In this document: positions 1-8,849 of the stretch, one piece after another
Layout of the letters: every line of letters begins with the position of its first letter
How positions within the stretch are numbered: position 1 is the first letter of the stretch
Assembly: GCF_038024035.1 (NCBI RefSeq)
Contig: NZ_CP150664.1
Span: forward strand, 2,108,001-2,172,000
Length of the DNA stretch: 64,000 nucleotides
Direction of reading: 5' to 3'
Source of the DNA: Polaribacter pacificus
GTDB taxonomy: Bacteria > Bacteroidota > Bacteroidia > Flavobacteriales > Flavobacteriaceae
Made by a program: the position numbers and the translations under genes
Notes under the pieces: model-generated
Databases searched by the model: none
Told to the model about the DNA's origin: nothing
The model's input: the letters and a program-made list of their open reading frames with translations, nothing else

Positions 1-1
1 T

Positions 2-340
2 GTGCTAATTCAGGCCGGAGGAAACTGGTGTGGCTGGTGTATCTTATTTGATAAAAAAGTAAAAGCCGATCCTGTCTTAAAAAAGGCAATGAATGATAAT
101 TATGTTTCGTATCATTTAAATTACTCTCAAGAAAATAAGAACGAGGCTGTTTTTGCAAGTTTAGGATACCCAGAGCGTTTTGGTTTTCCGGTTTTTATTG
201 TTTTAGATGGAAATGGCAAACGTTTGCATACCCAAAATTCTGCTTATTTAGAAGAAGGAAATGGACACAATACAGCAAAGATTTTAGAATTTTTTAGACA
301 TTGGACGGTATCTGCGGTTAATCCAAAACTAAAAAAATAA
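2..340 (+). CDS. Thioredoxin-fold protein, C-terminal part (cut by window edge)
   Basis: Only the last 112 codons are in the window; the gene begins to the left, so the first GTG here is not a credible start. The visible part opens directly on the redox motif WCGWC (C-x-x-C), followed by a helix with charged residues and a cis-proline loop, FGFPVFIV, which are the two landmarks of a thioredoxin fold. A glycine/asparagine-rich stretch and a short helix close the domain. The family is close to the periplasmic Thioredoxin_7/DUF255-like proteins that reduce or isomerise disulfides. Whether a signal peptide is present cannot be seen. The stop codon lies inside the hairpin of an opposing terminator. 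Confidence 0.75.
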   Translation: MLIQAGGNWCGWCILFDKKVKADPVLKKAMNDNYVSYHLNYSQENKNEAVFASLGYPERFGFPVFIVLDGNGKRLHTQNSAYLEEGNGHNTAKILEFFRHWTVSAVNPKLKK

Positions 341-360
341 CTCTTTAGGAAAAAGGAGTT
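331..360 (-). terminator. Rho-independent terminator for the 34-residue peptide gene
   Basis: An imperfect 8-bp inverted repeat (339-346 with 353-360, one G-U pair) is followed on the minus strand by a T-rich run that is the complement of 331-338. It ends transcripts coming from the small gene at 413-517 and overlaps the end of the thioredoxin gene on the other strand. Confidence 0.6.
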
Positions 361-412
361 GTCTGTTAAATAAGAATGCAGTCAATAGATTTTCAGTCTC
401 AATTGCTTTTAT

Positions 413-517
413 TTATTGCTGTTTAGTTTTTTTAAAAAAATATTTAAGTACCCAAACTAAAATTAGTGCGTATAAAACAAAATTTAGCATTTGCCATAGA
501 GTAAGTTTAAAATCCAT
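413..517 (-). CDS. Small single-pass membrane peptide, 34 aa
   Basis: An ATG-TAA frame of 34 codons. It has a short polar start (MDFKLTLWQM), one hydrophobic segment from about residue 7 to 26 rich in L, V, F and Y, and a basic tail ending KKTKQQ. This layout fits a single membrane helix with a cytoplasmic positive end. The leader before the ATG is A/T-rich, as is normal in this phylum. A TACCTTTG box (606 to 599 on the minus strand) lies about 80 bases upstream, and a terminator follows the stop, so the gene looks like a complete small transcription unit. I do not recognise a family and cannot assign a function. The transcript signals on both sides raise it above a chance frame. Confidence 0.5.
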   Translation of the reverse strand: MDFKLTLWQMLNFVLYALILVWVLKYFFKKTKQQ

Positions 518-598
518 AATTTATATTTTAATAGTACATTGAAATTTGATAAGAAACTCTTTTGTTAGATATTGTTTCTTTAGCATAGTTTATAGTAT

Positions 599-606
599 CA
601 AAGGTA
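599..606 (-). promoter_or_regulatory. Probable -7 box (TACCTTTG) for the 34-aa peptide gene
   Basis: On the minus strand this reads TACCTTTG, matching the Bacteroidota consensus TAnnTTTG. The nearest TTG upstream (633 to 631) is 24 bases away, a little far for the -33 element, so the assignment rests mainly on the -7 box and on the small gene and terminator downstream. Confidence 0.35.
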
Positions 607-624
607 AGTTTTTTTATAAAAAAC

Positions 625-2160
625 CTAACTCAACCAGCCCTCTCTGTCTAAGCTCCTGTATTGAATAGCTTCTGCGATGTGCTTAGATTCAATATTGGTA
701 GAGGCATCCAAATCAGCAATGGTACGGGCTACTTTTAAAATTCTATCATAAGCTCTTGCAGAAAGGTTTAGCCTCTCCATTGCATTCTTTAATAATGACG
801 TACTTTCTTCTGATAATTTGCAAAATTTCCGAATCTGTTTAACATTCATCTGTGCATTATAGTGTACATTTTCAAATTCATTAAACCGATTTGATTGTAT
901 TTCTCGTCCAGCAGTTACCCGTTTTCTAATGGCGACACTCCCTTCACCTCTTCGCTCTTCAGAAAGTTTATCAAAAGGAACAGGCGTTACCTCAATATGA
1001 ATATCAATCCTATCTAATAAGGGTCCAGAAATTTTACCCAAATAGCGTTGCATTTCTGCAGGCGATGAAGTCATCGGCGCGTTAGGGTCATTAAAATAAC
1101 CAGATGGACTCGGATTCATGCTTGCTACTAACATAAAACTACTAGGATAAGTCACTGTAAACCGCGCTCTAGAAATGGTAACCTCTCTATCTTCTAATGG
1201 TTGACGCATTACCTCTAGGACAGACCGTTTAAACTCTGGAAGCTCATCTAAAAATAGAACACCGTTGTGAGACAGTGAAATTTCACCAGGTTGAGGATAT
1301 TGTCCACCACCCACTAGAGCAACATCAGAAATGGTATGATGCGGAGAACGAAATGGACGAAGACAGAGCAAACCATTGTTTTTGGTTTTGCCAACCACCG
1401 AATGAATTTTTGTAGTTTCTAGGGCTTCTTGTAAAGACATAGGAGGTAAAATAGAAGGTAATCTCTTTGCGAGCATGGTTTTTCCAGAGCCAGGAGGGCC
1501 TATTAAGATAATATTATGACCACCCGCTGCCGCTATCTCCATACAGCGCTTAATAGATTCCTGTCCTTTTACATCCGAAAAATCGTGTTCAGGTAATTCT
1601 AATTTTTTTTCAAAAATAGCTTTGATATCAACAAAGGTGGGTTCAATTTTTGTTTTTGAATTGAAATGATCAATGACTTCTTGGATGGTTTCTGCGCCAA
1701 GTACTTTTATTTGATTTACAATGGCTGCCTCTTCTGCATTTGCTTTTGGTACAATTAAATATTGAAAATCATCATCAAGCGCATTTAAGGCAATGGGCAA
1801 GGCCCCTCTAATAGGTAGTAAACTTCCATCTAAAGAGAGTTCCCCCATAATAAGGTACTTCTCAAGCTCATCTGCTTTTATCTGGTTTGAAGCGGCCAAG
1901 ATGCCGATGGCTAATGTTAAATCGTAAGAAGCTCCTTCTTTCCTCAAATCGGCAGGAGCCATGTTAATGGTGATTTTTTTACCAGGAAATTTAAACTGAT
2001 TGTTCTTTAGGGCTGCAGAAATTCGATAGGAACTCTCTCGGATAGCATTGTCTGGTAACCCAACCAAATGATACCCGACTCCCTTGTCGATATTTACTTC
2101 GACAGTGACGGTGGTGGCCTCTATACCGAAAACGGCAGAGCCATAAACTTTAACTAGCAT
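625..2160 (-). CDS. comM: YifB/ComM-family Mg-chelatase-like AAA+ ATPase
   Basis: 511 residues from the ATG at 2160. A longer reading frame exists upstream, but the added residues are lysine- and phenylalanine-rich and unlike the family, whose members start near MLVKVYGSAVFG. The N-terminal ChlI-like Lon-protease-fold domain covers about residues 1-170. The Mg-chelatase-type AAA+ domain has Walker A GPPGSGKT at 221-228 and Walker B LFLDELPEF further on, then the C-terminal helical lid. In other bacteria ComM is a hexameric helicase that drives branch migration when single-stranded DNA is integrated during natural transformation. It is widespread even in bacteria not known to be competent. It is transcribed away from the TonB-like receptor gene. 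Confidence 0.93.
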   Translation of the reverse strand: MLVKVYGSAVFGIEATTVTVEVNIDKGVGYHLVGLPDNAIRESSYRISAALKNNQFKFPGKKITINMAPADLRKEGASYDLTLAIGILAASNQIKADELEKYLIMGELSLDGSLLPIRGALPIALNALDDDFQYLIVPKANAEEAAIVNQIKVLGAETIQEVIDHFNSKTKIEPTFVDIKAIFEKKLELPEHDFSDVKGQESIKRCMEIAAAGGHNIILIGPPGSGKTMLAKRLPSILPPMSLQEALETTKIHSVVGKTKNNGLLCLRPFRSPHHTISDVALVGGGQYPQPGEISLSHNGVLFLDELPEFKRSVLEVMRQPLEDREVTISRARFTVTYPSSFMLVASMNPSPSGYFNDPNAPMTSSPAEMQRYLGKISGPLLDRIDIHIEVTPVPFDKLSEERRGEGSVAIRKRVTAGREIQSNRFNEFENVHYNAQMNVKQIRKFCKLSEESTSLLKNAMERLNLSARAYDRILKVARTIADLDASTNIESKHIAEAIQYRSLDREGWLS

Positions 2161-2244
2161 TTTTTTTCTTTTCTTAAAAATACTAAAAAATATGAAAACC
2201 TTGTTAAATAGTGTTAAAAACAAAGCAAAATTGGAAGACATCTT

Positions 2245-2252
2245 TACTTTTG
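2245..2252 (+). promoter_or_regulatory. Possible -7 box (TACTTTTG) for the outer-membrane barrel gene
   Basis: TACTTTTG matches TAnnTTTG and lies 178 bases before the ATG at 2431. No well-spaced TTG is present upstream, so this is a weak call. The rest of 2161-2430 is AT-rich with no gene or clear hairpin that I can see. Confidence 0.25.
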
Positions 2253-2430
2253 CGCTTTAATAATCAAACATCTAAGATTTATATTGGTAGCTTAAATGTT
2301 AAAGAAATACTAAAATCAGTAAAAAAAAGAAATAGTGATTAAACCTTATACATTTCTTAATGTCTAAGCAAGTGTTGTGAAACAAGAAAGTTGACCAATT
2401 AATTTAAAAAATCAATCAAATTAAAATAGA

Positions 2431-5187
2431 ATGACCAAAAAAATTACTTTACAAATCGTATTATTTTTTGCCTTGGCTGCACCGATGGTAGGTTGGGCGC
2501 AAACTATCACAGGGAAAGTTATCGACAGCGATAAGACTCCTTTAGAATTTGTTTCTGTTGCTGTTATTAACGCTGCAGATTCAACTTTGGTAAGTTATAC
2601 AACTACCGATAAAAACGGAGCGTTTAAATTAACGCAGGTAACTGACGGAAAAAGAATTTTTCAAATCAACTTGGTTGGTTTTGCAACATATCAAAAGGTA
2701 CTTGATGTAAAAGGAGCTCCTATTGAGATAGGAACAGTTACCCTTTTAGAAAAATCAAATACTTTAGATGAAATACAAATTACAGCTGTGATTCCTATTA
2801 CTATTAAAAAGGATACTACTGCATTTAATACCAAAGCTTTTAAAGTTCGTGTTGATGATACAGTAGAAGACTTGCTTAAAAAATTACCTGGAGTAGAAGT
2901 AGATGCAGATGGAAAAGTAAAAGCTCAAGGTGAGGATGTCTCAAAGGTGTATGTAGATGGAAAAGAGTTTTTTAGTGGAGACCCTACAATTGCTTTAAAA
3001 AACTTATCTGCTGATGCGATTAAAAGTATTGAGTTGATTGATGAAAAAAGTGATAAAGCAAGAGTAACGGGTGTTAATGATTCAAGCAGATCTAAAGTGA
3101 TCAACTTGAAATTAAAAGATGATCGTAAAGTAAATGACTTTGGTAAATTCCAAGGAGGATACGGTACAGATGATCGTTTTTTAACTAGTATTAACTACAA
3201 TCGTTTTAGCCCAACAGTTCAAGCATCTGTAATAGCACGTTATAATAACATCAACAGTTCTGGATCTGATATTTCTCAGATTATGTCTTTCGGAGGCGGC
3301 GGAGGCGGTGGCTCTTATAGAATCTCTCGTGGTGGAGGTGGAGGAACTTCTTCTGGTTTCGTTACAACTGGAGTAGGAGGGCTTAACTTAGGTTATGAAT
3401 TAAAACCAAAGCAAAACCTAAACGCTGATTATTTTTACAACTACTCAAATTCTGAGTCTGGTAAAGTTTCGACTAAGAAAACAGAATTTGTTGGAAATCA
3501 AACTTTGTATTCAGAAACAGAAAGTAATTCTGTAAGTACTACTAACAATCACAAGGCAAACTTTAGCTTTATTGATAGATCAAGTGCTTTAAGAACCATT
3601 AATATGCGTGGTAGAGTTAATACAAGTGAAACTGAAGGAAGCAGCGTAAATTCATTTGTAGGTTTTGACGGTAATAAAGTAAAAGATTTAGAGAATAACG
3701 GAGTATCTACAAGTAACAACAACAGTACAAACGGAAGTTTAAGCGTTGATTATATTACAAGATTTAGCGAAAAAAGTACTCGAAATATTGAAGTAGAATT
3801 AGATATGTCTTTCTCTAAAAGCAATAGTACAAGTGCTAACAGAAATGATAAGGACTATACAGATGCAACAAGAGTGGATGAGTTGGTTGTTAGTACTCAG
3901 AAACAAGAAGAGACTAATAATGATTTTGGTTTAGAAGTTAAATATACAGAGCCAATAATCAATGACAGAAATTTCATAGAAGTTGGTGTAGGTGCAGATT
4001 TTAAAAATAACAATGAGTATACTGATCAAAATCAAACCTTAAATGGATCAAACAACTTGAGCTCTACGTTTATGGCAGATTTGTTTGAAAACAGAAAAAC
4101 TGTTTCTGGGAATTTAGATTATAAGTATAACAATGATAAATTAAACTTGACTTTTAGTGCAAGATTTCAAGATGTAAACCAAAACTTTGGTTTAGAGGGA
4201 GCTCCAGAATTTAATAAAAACTATTCTAGTTTAAATCCTTCTATTAATTTAAGATATAGACCTAAACAAGGAAGCTGGTTCGTTGCTCGTTTAAACAAGT
4301 CAATGAATGTGCCTAGTTTAAATCAAGTTTCTCCAGTTGTAAACAACTACAATCCATTGTTTATTAGTACAGGTAACCAAAACCTAACAGCAGAAGATAG
4401 CTACAGCGCTTTTTTAATGTATGGTATGTATGATTTTGTTTCTGGATTCAACATCTTTTCTAACTTTAACTATAGCTATACTAATAATGCAATTGTTAAT
4501 ACTCAAAACACAGATGTATCTACTCGTGTAAGAACAAGTAGTTATGTAAACTTAGGTACTAGAGACAATGTAAGTGCATCTCTTAACATGGGGAAACGTA
4601 TGAAATCTGTCGGAATGCGATATAATGTTTCTTTAGGAGGATCAGTTAGTAACTATCAATCTGTTATCAACTCTGTAAACAATAAGACAAACACTAAAAA
4701 CATAAACTTTGGTCTTACTTTAGAGAATAATGACAAGGATAATGTAGATCTTTCTACTGGTGCAACTTTTAGTAAAAGTTTTACAACGTTCTCAGGAACA
4801 ACTTCTGATAGAGATTACTTACAACAAACATATTTTGTAAAGTCTGACTGGAATATTACAAAGACATTTAACTTCTCAACTCAGTTTAAATACGATATCT
4901 ATACAGATAGCAGTTTTGGAACTGAACAAGCTGTGCCAATTTGGAATGCTTCTTTATCTTACGCATTCTTAAAGTCTAAAAACTTAAGTTTAATGCTTAC
5001 AGCTTTAGACATGCTAAACAAAAACGTAGGTTTTGACAGAAGTAGTTCTGATAACTATTTCCAAGAAACTACTAAAGAAGTTTTAGGAACATACTATATG
5101 GTTAGTTTAACCTATACCTTAAACGGTAACAAAGGAAAAAGCAATCAAAGAGGAGGTAGACAGATTAGATCTGTTCGAATGCATTAA
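2431..5187 (+). CDS. Outer-membrane beta-barrel protein with carboxypeptidase-regulatory-like domain
   Basis: 918 residues. A Sec signal peptide ends near WAQT (residue 24). Residues about 25-110 form a CarboxypepD_reg-like beta-sandwich (TITGKVIDSDKTPLEFVSV). Residues about 130-230 resemble a TonB-receptor plug, including LLKKLPGVEVDADG and VYVDGKEFF. The remainder is a long alternating strand region rich in N, S and aromatic residues typical of the OMP_b-brl_3 family. An unusual loop at about residues 287-305 holds two poly-glycine runs. These proteins are related to SusC/TonB-dependent transporters but lack a SusD partner here, so the substrate is unknown. It is a single-gene unit ended by a strong hairpin. 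It probably sits in the outer membrane. Confidence 0.85.
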   Translation: MTKKITLQIVLFFALAAPMVGWAQTITGKVIDSDKTPLEFVSVAVINAADSTLVSYTTTDKNGAFKLTQVTDGKRIFQINLVGFATYQKVLDVKGAPIEIGTVTLLEKSNTLDEIQITAVIPITIKKDTTAFNTKAFKVRVDDTVEDLLKKLPGVEVDADGKVKAQGEDVSKVYVDGKEFFSGDPTIALKNLSADAIKSIELIDEKSDKARVTGVNDSSRSKVINLKLKDDRKVNDFGKFQGGYGTDDRFLTSINYNRFSPTVQASVIARYNNINSSGSDISQIMSFGGGGGGGSYRISRGGGGGTSSGFVTTGVGGLNLGYELKPKQNLNADYFYNYSNSESGKVSTKKTEFVGNQTLYSETESNSVSTTNNHKANFSFIDRSSALRTINMRGRVNTSETEGSSVNSFVGFDGNKVKDLENNGVSTSNNNSTNGSLSVDYITRFSEKSTRNIEVELDMSFSKSNSTSANRNDKDYTDATRVDELVVSTQKQEETNNDFGLEVKYTEPIINDRNFIEVGVGADFKNNNEYTDQNQTLNGSNNLSSTFMADLFENRKTVSGNLDYKYNNDKLNLTFSARFQDVNQNFGLEGAPEFNKNYSSLNPSINLRYRPKQGSWFVARLNKSMNVPSLNQVSPVVNNYNPLFISTGNQNLTAEDSYSAFLMYGMYDFVSGFNIFSNFNYSYTNNAIVNTQNTDVSTRVRTSSYVNLGTRDNVSASLNMGKRMKSVGMRYNVSLGGSVSNYQSVINSVNNKTNTKNINFGLTLENNDKDNVDLSTGATFSKSFTTFSGTTSDRDYLQQTYFVKSDWNITKTFNFSTQFKYDIYTDSSFGTEQAVPIWNASLSYAFLKSKNLSLMLTALDMLNKNVGFDRSSSDNYFQETTKEVLGTYYMVSLTYTLNGNKGKSNQRGGRQIRSVRMH

Positions 5188-5202
5188 AATACACACATAA
5201 AA

Positions 5203-5232
5203 AAAAGGCTGGTAATTATACCAGCCTTTTTT
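5203..5232. terminator. Bidirectional terminator between convergent genes
   Basis: A 10-bp perfect stem (AAAAGGCTGG with CCAGCCTTTT) with an 8-base loop and A and T runs on the two sides. It serves the barrel-protein gene on the plus strand and the S10 peptidase gene on the minus strand. Confidence 0.9.
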
Positions 5233-5249
5233 ATTTTAGAAGTTGTGTA

Positions 5250-6737
5250 TTAATATTTTGCAGCTTTTCCATTGGCAGCGCTTTTCTTAATAAAGGTGCG
5301 AATATCATCATTAGCTGTTTTTAAATCGGCTCTTCTTAAATACATCATATGGCCACTTCTATACCCTTTAAAATTCATTCTATCTTTTAGTTTACCACTT
5401 GGGTCTATTTGCCACATAGTATATTTGGTGTTAAAATAAGTGGTGGCTCCATCGTAATAACCCGCCTGAAATAAAAGGTTTAGATATGGGTTTGCGGTCA
5501 TGGCTTTTCTCAGGTCATCTCTTGTTGTGTTGTTGTCCCAGTTCCAAGGATGAACAGGGCCAAACATATTGTATTTAATATCGGTTTTAAAGTTTAAAAA
5601 CTCCTGAATATACTTATTGATTGCTGGTGTAAAAGAATGCAGCCAAGAGGTTAATTCAGCGTTGTACTCTGGAGACACACCTGCTTCTTTCTTGTCAATT
5701 CCTAAATACCTAGAATCTAACCTTCCAATAGTTTGTCCTGTTTTGTTTCTAAGCAATTCTTTCCAAAAAAAGCTATTCGGAATTTCTAAATTGTGTTGTA
5801 ATATCACCTTCTTAGAGATGCCTGTATAGTAGGCCATTTTTTCTGCAATGCGTTCTTTTTCTTGCTGGTTGATAAAACCACCTTTTGCCAACGCAGGCAT
5901 TAAAACATTAATAGCAAAATTCTCTGACTCGGGCAGAATGGCATCTAAATCTTTATTTTGTAGTGCTGGATCTAGCATTTTATGATACCAAGCAGCAGCA
6001 GTAAAATATGGAAAATCAATAGATGAAGAAACTGCTTGGTCAGAATTTTTAGCATTATAATCCGCTGGTGAAACTAAAATAACACCGTTTAAATACATCC
6101 ATTGACTATTTTGCAATTCTAAGGCAAGACCAGAAACTCTTGTTCCTCCGTAACTTTCTCCAATTAGATATTTAGGAGAAGACCAAAGATTATTTCTGGT
6201 AACAAAAGTATTGAGCCATTCTGCTAAATACTTAATATCAGCATTCACGCCAAAAAAATCTGCTCTGTTTACTTTTTTACCTTCGCGTTCTACAATTCTA
6301 GAATAGCCTGTGTTTACAGGGTTGATAAAAACAATGTCAGCTACATCTAAGATCGAATATGGGTTTGATTGGTAGCCATAAGGCTGAACAGGATATCCTT
6401 CATCATCAATATTTAAAATAGAAGGCCCCGTATAGGCCAAGTGCATCCAGACAGATGCAGAACCTGGTCCTCCGTTAAAAGACAAAAGCAACGGCCTGTT
6501 TTTATCTGAAGTATTGGTTCTTTTGTAGTAAGTGTAAAATAGGGTTGCTTTGGGCAGCCCATCTTCATCCCAAACGGGTTGGGTTCCTGTTGTTGCGGTA
6601 TAATTAATTTTTGCACCGTTAATGGTTGTAGTGTGTGTGGTGACCACGGTGGTGTCTGCGGGGATGGTTCTTTTCTGTGCAGTTAGTGTAATAATACTGC
6701 ATATAAAAGCCAAAAGGCTTAACGATTTTTTAGTCAT
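5250..6737 (-). CDS. Secreted S10-family serine carboxypeptidase-like peptidase
   Basis: 495 residues with a signal peptide ending around residue 20. Catalytic landmarks of the S10 family are all visible: the oxyanion segment FNGGPGSASVW (87-97), the nucleophile in GESYGG (Ser195), Asp429 in AGYYDGAT and His463 in YRSGHMM. Length and order agree with the carboxypeptidase Y-like fold. The product probably removes C-terminal residues from peptides in the periplasm or outside the cell. It lies 79 bases downstream of dsbD and on the same strand, so co-transcription is possible, but no functional link is evident. The substrate preference cannot be read from sequence. Confidence 0.88.
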   Translation of the reverse strand: MTKKSLSLLAFICSIITLTAQKRTIPADTTVVTTHTTTINGAKINYTATTGTQPVWDEDGLPKATLFYTYYKRTNTSDKNRPLLLSFNGGPGSASVWMHLAYTGPSILNIDDEGYPVQPYGYQSNPYSILDVADIVFINPVNTGYSRIVEREGKKVNRADFFGVNADIKYLAEWLNTFVTRNNLWSSPKYLIGESYGGTRVSGLALELQNSQWMYLNGVILVSPADYNAKNSDQAVSSSIDFPYFTAAAWYHKMLDPALQNKDLDAILPESENFAINVLMPALAKGGFINQQEKERIAEKMAYYTGISKKVILQHNLEIPNSFFWKELLRNKTGQTIGRLDSRYLGIDKKEAGVSPEYNAELTSWLHSFTPAINKYIQEFLNFKTDIKYNMFGPVHPWNWDNNTTRDDLRKAMTANPYLNLLFQAGYYDGATTYFNTKYTMWQIDPSGKLKDRMNFKGYRSGHMMYLRRADLKTANDDIRTFIKKSAANGKAAKY

Positions 6738-6816
6738 TTGTTTCTTTTTTTTATAAAAGTAACAATTTTATCGTGAACCCTTTTGGCCTATTTTTAGCTT
6801 CTCTATAGAAAGGCTA

Positions 6817-8757
6817 TTATTTAAATTTATTGATTCCGTCTTTTAGCCAGTTGTAATATTCTTCTACATCTGGTGTATATGCAACAGGATTATTTAAGTT
6901 TTTTTCATTGTGATCCATCAAAACATAAAAAGGCTGTGCATTGGTATTGTATTTAATTGCTTGCAATTCACTCCATTTTTTACCAATGGTTTTTAGCATT
7001 TTACCTGGCTTTAATTTTGATTCAACTATTTCATTGTCTTTTAGTTTTCTTTTGTCATCAACATACAAAGAAATCAAGACAACATCACCTTTTAAGACAC
7101 TCAATACCTTTGGTTTAGCCCATACGTTTTGTTCCATTTTTCTACAGTTTACACAGGCATACCCTGTGAAATCTAATAGTACAGGTTTTCCTACTTTTTT
7201 TGCGTAGGCCAATCCTTTGTCGTAATCATTAAAAGCGAGGATATCATGAGGAGCCATTAAATGAGCTCCATCTGGAATTCCAGAATCTGATATGTTTCCT
7301 CCGCTTCCGATTTTAGAAAAGCCTACTCCATATGGAGATTCACTATAATGTTGTGGTGGTGGAAAAGCGCTAATTAAATTTAAAGGTGCGCCCCATAATC
7401 CAGGAATCATGTAAACAGTAAATGACATAACAATTAAACCTAAACTCAATCTTCCGACAGAAATATGTTCTAAAGGTGAATCGTGAGGTAATTTAATTTT
7501 ACCAAATAAATAGAAGGCCAAAGCTCCAAAAATGGTAATCCAAATGGCAATAAATACTTCACGCTCTAAAAGATGCAATTGTAAAACCATGTCTGCCTGT
7601 GATAAGAATTTAAATGCTAATGCCAATTCTAAAAACCCTAAAACAACCTTTACGGTATTTAGCCAACCTCCAGATTTTGGCAATGAATTTAACCAGCCTG
7701 GGAAGGCAGCAAATAAGGCAAAAGGAATTGCTATAGCTAAAGAAAATCCTAACATACCTACAATAGGACCAATCTGACTTCCGCCAGCTGCTGCTTCTAC
7801 TAATAAGGTGCCAACAATAGGTCCTGTACAAGAAAAAGATACAATTGCCAAGGCTAGGGCCATAAAGAAAATACCAATTAAGCCACCTCTATCAGCTTGT
7901 GCATCAACTTTGGTTCCCCAAGAACTCGGTAATACTATTTCGAAAGCTCCTAAAAAAGAGACTGCGAAAACAATTAATAGCAAAAAGAAAATTAGATTAA
8001 ACCAAACATTCGTTGAAAGTGCGTTTAGTGCATCTGCGCCAAAAACCAAACTTACTAAGGTTCCTAGCAACACGTAAATTACGATGATTGATAAGCCGTA
8101 AATTATAGCATTTCTTATTCCTTTAGCCTTGGTTTTACTTTGCTTGGTAAAGAAGCTCACCGTCATTGGAATCATCGGGAATACACAAGGTGTAAGCAAG
8201 GCTGCAAAGCCAGAAAAGAAAGCAATAATAAAAATACTCAACAGACTATTGTTTGATGAGTCAGAGTTCGTTTTATTGTTTTTGGTCTTTGCTTGAGCGG
8301 TTGTGTTGTTTGAGTTTAGTTTAAAAGAAAAATCTTCATCAAGCTGAATACAAACCTGTTTACACACTTGACCAAACAAATTAATACTAACCATACTCAC
8401 ATCTGGGTTAGCCAATTTAATTCGCTGTTTTAATACCGCTTTGTCATTAAAAAACGTTTCGGTTACTCCAAAAATATCATTGAATTTTTTTATGGTATCA
8501 CTTTCAATGGCCTTGCCCACTAGCTCAAAATTTTTGTCAGCCTCATCTTTAGAGATTACCATAGCAAGTGCTCCACCAACTGCGGAATACTGAGAATACA
8601 AATGCCACTCCTTTTCTATGGTTGCTGTTAGAATAATATCGTATTCTAGTTCATTAATTTTTTTAATTGATGAGTCCCATGTAACAGGCTCTTGAATTTG
8701 AGCATTTGTTGTCCATCCAGAGATGAGGAGTATAAATGCTAATACTATTTTTTTCAT
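6817..8757 (-). CDS. dsbD: DsbD-type thiol:disulfide interchange protein
   Basis: 646 residues. A signal peptide (to about residue 19) leads to an N-terminal periplasmic domain of about 130 residues with a cysteine pair in QVCKQVC. The central membrane domain (about 170-470) has the two conserved cysteines of the CcdA/DsbD core, in LTPCVFPMIP and SFSCTGPIVG. The C-terminal thioredoxin domain carries YACVNCRKME. This three-module layout moves reducing power from cytoplasmic thioredoxin to periplasmic partners. Here the C-terminal active site is CVNC, as in other DsbD proteins. The neighbouring TlpA-like lipoprotein (upstream, 92 bases away) and the thioredoxin at the left end of the window are plausible electron acceptors; that pairing is inferred. 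Confidence 0.92.
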   Translation of the reverse strand: MKKIVLAFILLISGWTTNAQIQEPVTWDSSIKKINELEYDIILTATIEKEWHLYSQYSAVGGALAMVISKDEADKNFELVGKAIESDTIKKFNDIFGVTETFFNDKAVLKQRIKLANPDVSMVSINLFGQVCKQVCIQLDEDFSFKLNSNNTTAQAKTKNNKTNSDSSNNSLLSIFIIAFFSGFAALLTPCVFPMIPMTVSFFTKQSKTKAKGIRNAIIYGLSIIVIYVLLGTLVSLVFGADALNALSTNVWFNLIFFLLLIVFAVSFLGAFEIVLPSSWGTKVDAQADRGGLIGIFFMALALAIVSFSCTGPIVGTLLVEAAAGGSQIGPIVGMLGFSLAIAIPFALFAAFPGWLNSLPKSGGWLNTVKVVLGFLELALAFKFLSQADMVLQLHLLEREVFIAIWITIFGALAFYLFGKIKLPHDSPLEHISVGRLSLGLIVMSFTVYMIPGLWGAPLNLISAFPPPQHYSESPYGVGFSKIGSGGNISDSGIPDGAHLMAPHDILAFNDYDKGLAYAKKVGKPVLLDFTGYACVNCRKMEQNVWAKPKVLSVLKGDVVLISLYVDDKRKLKDNEIVESKLKPGKMLKTIGKKWSELQAIKYNTNAQPFYVLMDHNEKNLNNPVAYTPDVEEYYNWLKDGINKFK

Positions 8758-8791
8758 TTGTTTTGTGTTTTAAAAAAAATAATTTTTTTTT

Positions 8792-8826
8792 AAAAAAAAA
8801 CCTCCATTAGTATAATGGAGACTTTT
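8792..8826 (-). terminator. Terminator downstream of the TlpA-like gene
   Basis: An 8-bp perfect inverted repeat (8802-8809 with 8813-8820, loop of 3) followed on the minus strand by a long T run. It separates the TlpA-like gene from dsbD, so dsbD probably has its own promoter or relies on read-through. Confidence 0.75.
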
Positions 8827-8849
8827 TTATTTTATTAAAATATAAAAAC

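Noticed and set aside
2161..2430. Small gene in the comM-receptor gap
   Set aside because: Only very short frames are present and none has a start, composition or terminator worth reporting.
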